Below, piece by piece: positions 1 through 12,399 of a stretch of 64,000 nucleotides of DNA. How positions within the stretch are numbered: position 1 is the first letter of the stretch; each line of letters starts with the position of its first letter. Source of the stretch: CAWDVH01 sp963805705 (lineage in GTDB: Bacteria > Actinomycetota > Actinomycetes > Streptosporangiales > Streptosporangiaceae); the NCBI GenBank assembly GCA_963805705.1, contig CAWDVH010000005.1:1364001-1428000 (forward strand). Direction: 5' to 3'. The notes under the pieces are model-generated. The model did no database searches and was not told the origin of the DNA. It saw only the letters and a program-made list of their open reading frames with translations. The position numbers and the translations under genes were made by a program.

Positions 1-1205
1 CTTGTACTCAGGGCCGAAGAAGACCTCCGAGTACTCCCGGTACGGCCACGCGGCGAAACCCGGATAGGGCAGGAAGTCGCTGGACGTCCATTCCCACACG
101 TCGCCGATGAGCTGCCGCGCCCCGGACGGCGCCGCGCCGGCCGGGTAGGAGCCGGCCGGGGCGGCCTGCAGGTGGCGCTGCCCGAGGTTGGCGCGCTCGG
201 GCGACGGGTCGTCATCGCCCCACGGAAAGCGCCGCGAGCGGCAGGCGGCCGGATCGTGACGGGCGGCCTTCTCCCACTCGGCCTCGGTCGGCAGCCGCCG
301 CCTGGCCCACCGGGCGTAGGCGTCCGCCTCGTACCAGCAGACGTGCACGACCGGCTCAGCGGGCGGGACCGGCTCGGTCGCCCCGAACCTGCGCCGCAGC
401 CAGTCGCCGCCCTCGCGATGCCAGAACGCGGGCGCGGACAGGCCGGCCCGCTGCCGGTGCTCCCAGCCTGCCTCGCTCCACCAGCGGGGCTGGTCGTAGC
501 CGCCGTCGGCGATGAAGTCGGCGTACTGGGCGTTGGTGACGGGCGTGGTATCGAGGTAGAACGACGCCACGTCCACCGGGTGCGCAGACCGCTCGTTGTC
601 CAGCGCCCACGGCTCAGCGGAGGTTCCCATCGTGAACCGGCCGCCGGGGATCAGCACCTCCCGCGGCAGCCGCAGCGCGTCGGCGGAGGCGGCGGCGGCG
701 GCGGCGCCGACAGCACCGGCCGCCCGCGGCGCAGCTGATGAGTGGCCAGCATGGTCTCGTCGTGCTGCTGCTCGTGCTGCGCGATCATCCCGAAGACGAA
801 CCCGCCGGTGACCAGGCGCTGGCCGGTGAACGTAACCTGCTCCACCAGGTCAAGGACCCGGCCCCTGACCTCCCCGGCATAAGCCCGCGCCTCGGCCGGC
901 GTCAGCAGCGGCAGCGCGGGGCGCTGCGCGCGGGGATGCTCGAACGCGTCGTACAGCGGATCGATTTCTGGCCGCATCGGGTCCCGGCCCCCGACATCAC
1001 GCAGCAGCCACAGCTCCTCCTGGTTGGCCACGTGGGCGAGGTCCCAGACCAGCGGCGACATCAGCGGGGAGTGCTGCCGCACCAGGTCGTCATCCTCCAC
1101 GCAGTCGGTCAGGCCGCGGGTCCGCTCTCTGGCGGCCACCAACTGCCCGGCGATGGCCTCCCGCAGCACGTCCGCGTCCGGCACCTGCTCCGGCGTGATT
1201 GTCAT
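1..1205 (-). CDS. egtB: Ergothioneine sulfoxide synthase EgtB, frameshifted and truncated by the window edge
   Basis: EgtB is an iron enzyme that joins gamma-glutamylcysteine (or cysteine) to hercynine as a sulfoxide. The start is the ATG at 1205 (MTITPEQ), which overlaps the egtA stop as ATGA. The N-terminal DinB-like part keeps the iron ligands: the His in WDLAHVANQEE and the pair in HEQQHDE. That frame closes at 651. The C-terminal FGE-sulfatase part continues in another frame from about 700 down to 1, with GGRFTMGTSAEPWALDNER, LPTEAEWEKAARHDP and GDVWEWTSSDF all easily read. The switch falls in the GGC/GCC run at 678-703, so one base appears missing there. About 40 residues should lie beyond the window. 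The family call is safe; whether the break is biological or a read error cannot be told here. Confidence 0.9.
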
Positions 1206-2545
1206 CTGCTCTCCTCCAGCATGTCGTCGGCAGGGCAGCGGCCCCGCAGCACGTACCGCTCGGCAAAATCGGCCACCTGCGCCCGGACCGCGGCCGGGGC
1301 ACCTGACCGGCTCAGCGCCGCGTCCGCGGCCTCGAAGCAGGCCCGCCCCGCCCTGGCCAGGCCGTCGTCTGCGGGCCCGAGCCGGGCCGCCCGCAGCCAC
1401 GGGCTAGCGGCGGCCCTGGCCCGGTACCGCCCGCCCGCAGCACCCCCTCGCGACGGCCCGGCGGCGGAGGCATGCCAGACCGGCTCGGCGGCGGCCATCG
1501 CGGCGTCCGCCGCCACGGGATCATCCAGCAGGGCGGAGACGACCGCGGCGGGCACCATCCAGCCGTCGGCGGGCTGAGCGTCGATGACCCGCAGCTCCAG
1601 GTGCCCGTGCGGCCGCACGGGCGGCCACAAGGTGGTCAGGTGGTAGGCCAGGTCATCAGCGGTCGGCCGCCGCTCCCCCGCACCGCGCAGCCAGTCACGG
1701 AAGGTCAGCCCGGCCGGCGCGATCCATGGCTGGGCCGGCAGGCGCACGCAGATAACCTCGGCATCCAGCGCATACCTGGCAAATTCGAGACGGGGATCCT
1801 GGTTCTGGCCATCGGGCTGGCCGCCGGCGGCGTACGGCTCCGCGCCGTGCGGCGCACGTGTCCGGCTCGGGTCGAGCCGGCTCCAGACCGTCTGGCGGGT
1901 GCATTTCCAGCCGGTGGGCAGGCCCGCGCTCAGCGGCGAGTTGGCGAAGGCGGCGACCAGGACCGGGCCCAGTGCGTGCAGCAGCCGCCAGCGGAACCGG
2001 TAGCCCGCCGGGCCACCCTGGTCGAGTCCGGCGTCCAGGCAGACCTGCACGGATGCGCTGCTGCACATCATCAGGCGGCCCCACGGGCCGCTGCGGTCGA
2101 AGAATTGCTCCATCGCCGTGTAGCGCGGCTCCTGGAGCACGCGGCTCGGCGGGCGGAGGGGATCAAGGCCCTGGCCGACCAGGCTCAGCCCGGCTGGTCT
2201 CAGGGCATCGCGGGTCGCGGTCAGATCCAGGGCGGCGGCGGTGAGGCAGTGGCCGAGGGCGGCGGCCGGCGCGGAGCTGATCTCCACCTGGCCGCCGGGC
2301 TCGGCGGTCAGACGGCCGCGGCCCGGCAGGCTCCCCGTGTCGTCCAGGGCAGCCAGCGAACTTCGCACGCGCTCGCGGGCGACTGGCAGCGAAGGATCCT
2401 TCTCGTCGCAGACCAGCCACTCGAGCTCGACTCCGACGGTACCGGGCGGCCCGGTCTTGAAGCAGATCCCGTGCACGTGCGCCTCGGCGTCGTATTCCGA
2501 CAGCGGCCGCTGCGCCGTGCTAGTCAGGTAGCCAGGGTGAGTCAT
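1202..2545 (-). CDS. egtA: Glutamate-cysteine ligase EgtA (ergothioneine pathway)
   Basis: ATP-dependent ligase of the GCS2 family that makes gamma-glutamylcysteine, the sulfur donor used by EgtB. The protein is 447 aa from the ATG at 2545 (MTHPGYLTS). The reading frame is open 24 codons further upstream, but that extension runs into the promoter region and lacks family character. Family features are the early VGVELEWLVCD segment, the EISSAP segment, and the C-terminal WPPVRPHGHLELRVIDAQP stretch. Its stop overlaps the egtB start by 4 nt, so the two are co-transcribed and probably translationally coupled. A candidate thiol-stress promoter lies 70-100 nt upstream. The EgtA call, rather than a generic GCS2 ligase, rests on the link to egtB. 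Confidence 0.9.
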   Translation of the reverse strand: MTHPGYLTSTAQRPLSEYDAEAHVHGICFKTGPPGTVGVELEWLVCDEKDPSLPVARERVRSSLAALDDTGSLPGRGRLTAEPGGQVEISSAPAAALGHCLTAAALDLTATRDALRPAGLSLVGQGLDPLRPPSRVLQEPRYTAMEQFFDRSGPWGRLMMCSSASVQVCLDAGLDQGGPAGYRFRWRLLHALGPVLVAAFANSPLSAGLPTGWKCTRQTVWSRLDPSRTRAPHGAEPYAAGGQPDGQNQDPRLEFARYALDAEVICVRLPAQPWIAPAGLTFRDWLRGAGERRPTADDLAYHLTTLWPPVRPHGHLELRVIDAQPADGWMVPAAVVSALLDDPVAADAAMAAAEPVWHASAAGPSRGGAAGGRYRARAAASPWLRAARLGPADDGLARAGRACFEAADAALSRSGAPAAVRAQVADFAERYVLRGRCPADDMLEESR

Positions 2546-2615
2546 GAGATCTCCCGCCGGTGTCCTCGGGGCGCCCGCTGGGCCCCCGCCCGCCACTTTC
2601 CCGCCAGTCCTACCC

Positions 2616-2641
2616 AACGAGCGCGCGCCCGTGCTGATTCC
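2616..2641 (-). promoter_or_regulatory. SigR/SigH-type promoter for egtAB
   Basis: On the minus strand GGAAT (2641-2637) is followed by exactly 18 nt and then GTTG (2618-2615). This matches the GGAAT-N18-GTT consensus of actinobacterial SigR/SigH thiol-oxidation sigma factors. Transcription would start near 2607, giving a 5' UTR of about 60 nt before the egtA ATG at 2545. Ergothioneine is a redox thiol, so the regulation is plausible. The match is seen; the regulation is inferred. Confidence 0.5.
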
Positions 2642-2656
2642 GCCCGTGCTGATTCC
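2627..2656. repeat. Perfect 15-nt tandem duplication in the egtA promoter
   Basis: Two exact copies of GCCCGTGCTGATTCC (2627-2641 and 2642-2656). Each carries the GGAAT motif on the minus strand, but only the copy nearer egtA has GTT at the correct 18-nt spacing. The repeat lies in the 246-nt gap between egtA and the MFS gene. Confidence 0.9.
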
Positions 2657-2791
2657 GCCCTCCTATACCCCGTGCCGCCTATCGAACCCTCCGGAGTTCC
2701 TCAAAGACCTGCCGCATCCGGTCACCTACGAGCCGGCGGCGACCACCAGAGGCCGGCCCAGATCCTGACCCGTCGGGCTGACGCCGATCAG

Positions 2792-4402
2792 CTAGCCGGG
2801 CGGGGCGACGCTTTGCTGCTGGGCGAAGTCCTTGCTGCGGATAGCAGCCAGGGCCACCACGCCCGACGCCAGCGCGATGACCGCCGCGACCAGCAGGATA
2901 CGGTTCAGGCCCGTGGTGAAGGCCGTCCGCGTGATCAGCCCCACGGCCTGCCGGGCCGGCCCGGGCAGATTGCCGAGCACGTGCCCGATCTGCCCGGACT
3001 GGACGGCGGCGGCGGTCTGGGCGCCTCGTCCGGACAGCCCGGGCACCGCGTTCACCCTGGCCTGTATCTGCTTGGCCACCTCGTTCGAGAACAGCGCCCC
3101 GAGCAAGGCGATGCCGGTCGCGATCCCGACCTGGCGGAAAGTGGAATTGATGCCCGAGGCCATGCCCGCCCGCTGCGGCGGTACCACGCCGACGGCCGTG
3201 GAGGCCAGCGGCGGGTTGACCAGGCCGATGCCCAGGCCGCCCACGATCATTCCCGGGATGAGATGGGTCCAGGACGAGCCCGCGTTCAGCCCGCGCATCA
3301 GCAGCAGGCCCACGCCGACCATGATCAGGCCGGGACCGATGAGCAGCCGGACCGGCACCACCGAGGTCGGCCAGGCCACCGTCGCGGTCACCAGGATGCC
3401 TCCGGACATGACCATCAGCCGCACGCCAGTGCCCAGCGGCGAGTAGCCCAGGATGTCCTGCAGGTACAGCACGAGGTAGAGCAGCATCGCGAAAATCGAG
3501 GCGCTCAGCCCGAACGCCGCCACCGAGCCGGCGCTGAAGGTCGGCAGCAAGAAGAGCTTCAGGTCGAACATCGGGTGCGAGCTGCGCCGCTCCACGGCGA
3601 CGAAGGCGACGAGCAGCACCGCCGCGATGGCGAAGCAGGTCAGCACCAGCCCCCCGGTGAAGGATCGCTGGTTCGACTCGATCAGGCCGTAGACCAGGCT
3701 CGTGAGCGCCAGCGTGAAGAGCGCGAAGCCTGGCCAGTCGGGCCTGCTGGCCTGCGGCGCGCGCGACTCGGACACCTTCGTGATCGCGATGGCGACGGCC
3801 CCGATCCCGATCGGCACGTTCACGAAGAAGATCCAGCGCCAGGAGAGACCGGAGGTGAGCAGGCCGCCGAGCAGCGGGCCGACGGCCACCGCCAGGCCGG
3901 TCACCGCTCCCCAGACCCCGAACGCCGTGCCGCGGTCCTTGCCGCGGAAGGCATCAGCCAGCAGGGCCAGCGATACCGCGAACATGATCGCCCCGCCGAT
4001 TCCCTGCAGGGCGCGAGACAGCTGGAGCATCAGCGTGCTGACGGCAAAGCCGCACAGCACCGACGCGCCGGTGAATACGGCCAGGCCGATCAGGTACAGC
4101 AGGCGGCGGCCGTACATGTCCGCCAGGCTGCCGGCCGTCAGCAGGAACGCGGCCAGGGTCAGCGCGTACGCGTCAACGACCCACTGCAGGCCGGAGAAGC
4201 TGGACTGCAGCGCCCGCTGGATATCCGGCAGGGCCACGTTCACGATCGTGATATCCAGCAGCAGCATGAACGTGCCGAGGCACACCGCGACCAGCGTCCA
4301 CCACTTGTTTCCGCGCTGAACGGGCTCTTCGCCGCCAGCCGGGCCCGGTCGGTCGCGGTGGCGCTGATCCTGCCCGGACAGGTCAGCATGGGCTTCGGTC
4401 AC
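2792..4402 (-). CDS. DHA2-family (EmrB/QacA-like) MFS drug exporter
   Basis: Proton-driven exporter of the 14-helix DHA2 family, 536 aa, starting at a GTG with GGGAG upstream. A hydrophilic N-terminal tail of about 30 residues (ends RGNKWW) precedes helix 1. Family motifs are LDITIVNVALPDI in helix 1, GSLADMYGRRLLY (loop 2-3, motif A) and GPLLGGLLTSGLSWRWIFF (motif C region). A hydrophilic loop with NEVAKQIQARVNAVPG precedes the last helices, as is common in this family. It lies 124 nt downstream of metH on the same strand and may be its own unit or read-through. The substrate cannot be inferred, and no adjacent regulator gene points to one. Confidence 0.9.
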   Translation of the reverse strand: MTEAHADLSGQDQRHRDRPGPAGGEEPVQRGNKWWTLVAVCLGTFMLLLDITIVNVALPDIQRALQSSFSGLQWVVDAYALTLAAFLLTAGSLADMYGRRLLYLIGLAVFTGASVLCGFAVSTLMLQLSRALQGIGGAIMFAVSLALLADAFRGKDRGTAFGVWGAVTGLAVAVGPLLGGLLTSGLSWRWIFFVNVPIGIGAVAIAITKVSESRAPQASRPDWPGFALFTLALTSLVYGLIESNQRSFTGGLVLTCFAIAAVLLVAFVAVERRSSHPMFDLKLFLLPTFSAGSVAAFGLSASIFAMLLYLVLYLQDILGYSPLGTGVRLMVMSGGILVTATVAWPTSVVPVRLLIGPGLIMVGVGLLLMRGLNAGSSWTHLIPGMIVGGLGIGLVNPPLASTAVGVVPPQRAGMASGINSTFRQVGIATGIALLGALFSNEVAKQIQARVNAVPGLSGRGAQTAAAVQSGQIGHVLGNLPGPARQAVGLITRTAFTTGLNRILLVAAVIALASGVVALAAIRSKDFAQQQSVAPPG

Positions 4403-4526
4403 GACGGCTCCCGGCAGGGTGAAGACAGATTCACGCGGATGGACCTGCCTACAATACGATCACGGCCAGCCCGGGGACCGGCCAGCGCCCGGCGCGTTGT
4501 CCGCACGCCGGGCCGGGAAGTGTGCG

Positions 4527-8182
<3,656 letters not shown>

Positions 8183-8192
<10 letters not shown>

Positions 8193-8265
8193 GTGGAGGC
8201 GCCCTTGTTCACGTCACCCAGGCCGAGCGTGGCGGGCCGCAGCCCGTCGCAGCGCCTCTCGGCCT
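8183..8265 (-). promoter_or_regulatory. S-adenosylhomocysteine (SAH) riboswitch of metH plus initiation-region hairpin
   Basis: Reading the minus strand: P1 is AGGCCGAG (8265-8258) with CUCGGCCU (8227-8220), 8 bp. The joining segment has the conserved GCGCUGC core. P2 is CGGGC-UGCG-GCCCG (8246-8233). Pseudoknot P4 pairs AGGCGC (8257-8252) with GCGCCU (8202-8197). This is the layout of the known SAH aptamer, compared from memory with the published Ralstonia example. Immediately downstream CCUCCAC (8199-8193) can pair with GUGGAGG (8189-8183), leaving UUG, a candidate start codon, in the loop. P4 and this hairpin compete for 8197-8199, so ligand binding should open the initiation region. The architecture is seen; the switching is inferred. 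Confidence 0.87.
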
Positions 8266-8333
8266 GACCCGCTGACCGTACCAGAGGACGCCCTATTGCC
8301 CGCGCCGCCGGATTGCCCGCGCCGTCAGCGACC

Positions 8334-9446
8334 TCAGCCCCACACCTCCCTGGCTGTCTCGACAATCAGGCGGAGCTTGGCGAACTGCTCGTCGCTGCTC
8401 AGGGTGTTGCCCTCAACCGTGGACGAGAAGCCGCACTGCGGCGACAGGCACAGCTGATCGAGCGGCACGAACCGGGCGGCCTCGTCGATCCGGCGCTTGA
8501 GCGCGTCCTTGTCCTCCAGCTTGCCGCTCTTGGTGGTCACGAGGCCCAGGACGACCATCTTGCCTTTCGGGACAAAGCGCAGCGGCTCGAAACCGCCGGA
8601 CCGCTCATCGTCGTACTCCAGGAAGAAGCCATCGACGTCAAGCTCGCTGAAAAGCGCTTCCGCGACGAAGTCGTAACCGCCCTCGGCGGCCCAGGAGGAC
8701 CGGAAGTTGCCCCGGCACATGTGCGTCGTCACGGCCATCGTGTCCGGCCTGCCTGCGACTGCGTCATTGACCTGCCGGATGTACCGGTGATGCAGATGCT
8801 CGGCGTCCTCGCCGCGCTCGCTGATCTCCGCGCGCTGGGCCGGGTCATTGAGATAAGCCAGGCTGGTGTCGTCGAGCTGCAGGTAGGAGCATCCCATCTC
8901 GCCGAGGCGCCGGACCTGCTCGGCATAGGCGGCGGACAGGTCGCTCCAGAACTCCTCCATGTCCGGGTAGACGGCCGGATCGATCGCCGCGGGACCGCCG
9001 CGGTAGTGAACCATGTTCGGCGAGGGGATGGTGAGCTTGGGCGTCGCCGACTTCACTACCGACTGCAGGTAGGCGAAATCGTCGCCGAAGATGGTGCGGT
9101 CCAGCCGGATCTTGCCGTCGATGTGCATGGCCGCGGGCGTGAACTCAATCATCCCGGCGGCGTTGCGGAATTTCACGGCCAGATTGCCCGGCGCCTTGCC
9201 GATGCCGCCCAGCTGGTAGATGAAGTCCATGTGCCAGGACGCGCGGCGGAATTCGCCATCGGTGGCGGACTGCAGGCCGGCCTCCTCCTGCCGGGTGACG
9301 GCATCGGTGATGGCCTCGTCCTCGATGGCCCGCAGCCCGGCGGCGTCCAGCCGGCCGGCGGCGAAGTTCTCGCGGGCGGTGAGCAGGGCCTGCGGGCGGA
9401 GCAGGCTGCCGACATGATCGGCGCGGAATGGAGGTGTGCTGCGCAT
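8334..9446 (-). CDS. Cobalamin-independent methionine synthase-like methyltransferase (MetE C-terminal family, YxjG-like)
   Basis: A single-module protein of 370 aa related to the zinc-binding C-terminal half of MetE. Such short proteins transfer a methyl group to homocysteine or another thiol; the donor is unknown. Expected features are FRADHVGSLLRP at the N terminus, the zinc pair His and Cys in THMCRGN, an acidic EYDD segment, and the third ligand Cys in LSPQCGFSS. The start was set at ATG 9446 (MRSTPPFRADH); ATG 9455 is possible. It precedes the metH riboswitch by about 70 nt on the same strand, so both methyl-transfer genes may respond to methionine status, though only metH lies behind the aptamer. 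Native activity toward methyl-THF is not certain for this family. Confidence 0.85.
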   Translation of the reverse strand: MRSTPPFRADHVGSLLRPQALLTARENFAAGRLDAAGLRAIEDEAITDAVTRQEEAGLQSATDGEFRRASWHMDFIYQLGGIGKAPGNLAVKFRNAAGMIEFTPAAMHIDGKIRLDRTIFGDDFAYLQSVVKSATPKLTIPSPNMVHYRGGPAAIDPAVYPDMEEFWSDLSAAYAEQVRRLGEMGCSYLQLDDTSLAYLNDPAQRAEISERGEDAEHLHHRYIRQVNDAVAGRPDTMAVTTHMCRGNFRSSWAAEGGYDFVAEALFSELDVDGFFLEYDDERSGGFEPLRFVPKGKMVVLGLVTTKSGKLEDKDALKRRIDEAARFVPLDQLCLSPQCGFSSTVEGNTLSSDEQFAKLRLIVETAREVWG

Positions 9447-9607
9447 AGCCGTCATCGTCGCGGGAGCGCCTTCGCCGGTCAACTCTGGCGGGGGCCCAAA
9501 TCTGGCCTGTGCCGCGCCGGCCCGGCCCGGCGGCGCGAGGCCGCCCGATGCAGCGGCGGCGACGCCGGATAAGTTGGACGCTGGTCCGGATGCGAGGGGA
9601 GCATGAT

Positions 9608-10620
9608 ATGAGCGGCATCGGCCAGCTGGTGCAGTCCGGGCCGCTGCTGCTGGCTGTGCCCGTGGCGGCCGCGGCGGGGGCCGTCACGTTCCTGTCGCCC
9701 TGCTGTCTGCCGCTGGTGCCCGGCTACCTGTCCTATATCACCGGGATGTCAGCTACCGCTCTTTCACCGGCCACCGCTGAGGAGCCGGGCGCCGAGGCAC
9801 CGGACGCAGCTGCGCACCGCACCAGGGCGGCTCCCGCGGCCGCCGTCCGAATCGGTGCCGCGGCGGGCGGTGCCGGCGCTGACCGTGCTGATGGCGGTGC
9901 CGGCGCGGGCCGTGCCGATACTGGCGGTGCCGATGCTGGCCGGGCCGGCGCCTCTGCGGCCAGCTTGCCGGGGGGTGCCGTCGCGATCGGGGACGAGCCC
10001 GGTGTCGCCGGGCTCGCGCGCCAGGCGGCAGGCCGGGGCCGGCCGTGGTCGGCACCGCGCTGTTCGTCCTCGGATTCTCCGCGGTCTTCGCCTCCGAGGG
10101 ACTGGTGTTCGGCGCGGTCGGGGAGGCCCTGCGGACGCACCAGCAGGGGCTGGCTCAGGTACTCGGCTGCGTGATCATCGTCCTGGGCCTGCTGTTCGCG
10201 GGTGCGTTCGACCGATTCACCTTCGCCGGGCGCATTGTCCGCCCGTCGGCACGACCGCGGGCCGGCCTGGCCGGGGCGCCGCTGCTGGGCGTGCTGTTCG
10301 GCCTCAGCTGGACACCCTGCATCGGCCCCACGCTGGCCGTCGTGCTGGCCCTGGCCGGGACCACCGGAACGGCATCCAGGGGGGCGCTGCTCGCCTTTGT
10401 TTACGGCCTGGGCCTGGGGATCCCGTTTCTCGTTGTCGCGTTCGCCGTCCAGCGCGGCATGAGCCTGTTCGGCTTTGCCCGCCGGCACGCGCGCCAGATC
10501 ACCAAGATCGGCGGCGTGATGCTGATCGCCGTCGGGCTGCTGGAGGTCACCGGGGCCTGGGCGACGGCGGTGACGTGGCTGCAGGTGCACTGGCTGAACG
10601 GGTACGTCCCGCCGCTGTGA
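9608..10620 (+). CDS. ccdA: Cytochrome c biogenesis protein CcdA, apparently frameshifted
   Basis: CcdA/DsbD-beta family membrane protein that passes electrons from cytoplasmic thioredoxin across the membrane. Translation starts at ATG 9608 with GAGGGGAG upstream. The first helix carries the redox Cys in FLSPCCLPLVPGYLSYITG. The second redox Cys is in LSWTPCIGPTLAVVL, but that part (TALFVLGFSAVF onward) is in another frame, open from about 9883 to 10620. The first frame continues to 10174. Between them lies an Ala/Gly/Asp-rich linker of roughly 85 residues, much longer than usual, built on imperfect GCGGTGCCG-like repeats. A one-base change within 9883-10044 would restore a single protein. 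No ResB/ResC genes are nearby, so this is a solitary ccdA. Confidence 0.8.
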
Positions 10621-10656
10621 GCCCGGCAGGCAGGCAGATCAGCTAAGGAGGACGGC

Positions 10657-12399
10657 ATGCGGTTCGGCATCTTCTACGAGCACCAGCTGCCCAGGCCCTG
10701 GGGGCCCGATGACGAGCACAGGCTGCTATCCGATGCCCTTGAGCAGGTGGAACTCGCCGATAGAGCCGGCCTCGACTATGTGTGGGAAGTCGAGCATCAC
10801 TTCCTGGAGGAGTACTCGCACTCCTCCGCGCCCGAGGTCTTCCTGGCGGCGGCCAGCCAGCGCACCAAGCGCATCCGGCTCGGCCACGGAATTGTCCAGG
10901 CGCCGCCGGGAGTCAATCACCCGGCCAGGATCGCCGAGCGGGTAGCGACCCTGGATCTGGTCTCGGACGGCCGGGTCGAGTTCGGCACCGGGGAGTCGAG
11001 CGCCGCCGCAGAGCTGGGCGGCTTCGGGGTGGCGCGCGAGGCCAAGCGCGCCATGTGGGAGGAAACCCTCGACGCGGTGACCCGGATGTTCGTCGAGGAT
11101 CCCTTCGCTGGTTACGACGGCGACTTCCTGAAGATGCCTCCCCGCCAAGTGGTGCCCAGGCCGCTGCAAAAGCCCCATCCCCCGCTGTGGGTGGCCTGCA
11201 GCCGCCGGGAGACCATTCACCTGGCGGCCCGCAGCGGCATCGGTGCGCTGTCGTTCTCCTTTGCCGAGCCCGAGGACGCCGCGCACTGGGTGGCCGAGTA
11301 TTACGATCTGATCGCCTCCGCGGAATGCGTGCCGCGCGGATTCGCCGTCAACCCGAACATCGCCCTGGTCTTGCCGATGATGCTGCATCCGGATGAGGCG
11401 ACGGCCATCGACCGCGGCATTGATGGCGCGCACTTCTTCGGGTACTCCCTGGGCCACTTCTACGGCGGCAGCCCGCATCTGGTCGGCGGCACCGACCTGT
11501 GGCACAGCTTCGGGCGGGACCGGGCCGAGCAGGGCTTCGCGCGCGAGATCGTGTCTGCCTCCGCCGCGCCGCTGGCCGTCCGGCTGCTGCAGGCGGGCCT
11601 CGGCTCGCTGCGCGGCGCGATCGGGACTCCGGCGCAGGTCACCGACCTGATAGCCCGTTATGAGGCGGTCGGGGTCGACCAGATCATGTTCATCATGCAG
11701 TCAGGCAGGAACCGGCACGAGCACATCTGCGAGAGCATCGAGCTGTTCGCCCGCGAGGTGCTGCCCCGCTTCGCCGAGGGCCGCCAGGAGCAGGAGACGG
11801 CCAAGGCGGACCGGCTCGCGGCCGCGGTCGACAGGGCCCTCGCCCGCCGCAGCGGGCCGCGCACGCTGCCGGCTCCGTACCAGATTGACGAGAGCGCCGA
11901 GCTCGCCGCCGCGCGCCAGTCAGCGCAGGTGCCGCTGCGGGCGCTGGCCGGGCAGGCCCGCCAGTCCGCGCAGGCATCGGCACGGGGGAAGTTTCAGTCC
12001 GGCACCAGGAAACTGGTCGGCCGGACCTCCGACCGCAGGCTGGAGCGGATCCTCGGCGGCCGGCAGGTACAGCGTGCCGTCTTCACCCTGATGGCCAGCC
12101 GATTCGATCCGGCCCAGGCGGCCGGCTTCGAGGGGACCCTGCACTACGACCTCGGGCTCAGTGACGGGACCCGCCGGTCCTGGTTCATCCAGGTGAAGGA
12201 CGGCAAGGCGCTGGCCAGCGAGCGGGGCGCCGGGAGCCCGGCCCTGACCATCAAGATCCCGCTCGTCGACTTCGTCAAGCTGATGGCCAACACCGAGCAG
12301 GCCCTGCCGCTGATCAGGGACGGCGTCATGACGCTGGACGGCGACCTGGGCGTCGCCAGCCGGATGGCGCAGATGTTCGGCTCCCGCGCGGCCTACTGA
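10657..12399 (+). CDS. Luciferase-like monooxygenase fused to an SCP2 sterol-carrier domain
   Basis: 580 aa, with a strong AAGGAGG ribosome site before ATG 10657. Residues 1-360 form a bacterial luciferase-like barrel (MRFGIFYEHQLP, IRLGHGIVQAPPGVNHPARIAE, DGRVEFGTGES), expected to bind FMN or F420. Residues 360-465 are a charged Ala/Arg/Gln-rich linker. Residues 470-580 match an SCP2-type lipid-binding domain (FDPAQAAGFEGTLHYDL, GSPALTIKIPLVDFVKL, GVMTLDGDLGVASRMAQMFG). The SCP2 domain could present a hydrophobic substrate to the oxidase. It starts 36 nt after ccdA and overlaps the convergent tricorn gene by 7 nt. Domain calls are firm; substrate and cofactor are unknown. Confidence 0.88.
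   Translation: MRFGIFYEHQLPRPWGPDDEHRLLSDALEQVELADRAGLDYVWEVEHHFLEEYSHSSAPEVFLAAASQRTKRIRLGHGIVQAPPGVNHPARIAERVATLDLVSDGRVEFGTGESSAAAELGGFGVAREAKRAMWEETLDAVTRMFVEDPFAGYDGDFLKMPPRQVVPRPLQKPHPPLWVACSRRETIHLAARSGIGALSFSFAEPEDAAHWVAEYYDLIASAECVPRGFAVNPNIALVLPMMLHPDEATAIDRGIDGAHFFGYSLGHFYGGSPHLVGGTDLWHSFGRDRAEQGFAREIVSASAAPLAVRLLQAGLGSLRGAIGTPAQVTDLIARYEAVGVDQIMFIMQSGRNRHEHICESIELFAREVLPRFAEGRQEQETAKADRLAAAVDRALARRSGPRTLPAPYQIDESAELAAARQSAQVPLRALAGQARQSAQASARGKFQSGTRKLVGRTSDRRLERILGGRQVQRAVFTLMASRFDPAQAAGFEGTLHYDLGLSDGTRRSWFIQVKDGKALASERGAGSPALTIKIPLVDFVKLMANTEQALPLIRDGVMTLDGDLGVASRMAQMFGSRAAY

Noticed and set aside
8193..8333. Cobalamin riboswitch upstream of metH
   Set aside because: The 141-nt gap is too short for a B12 aptamer, I find no B12 box, and the structure matches the SAH aptamer instead.
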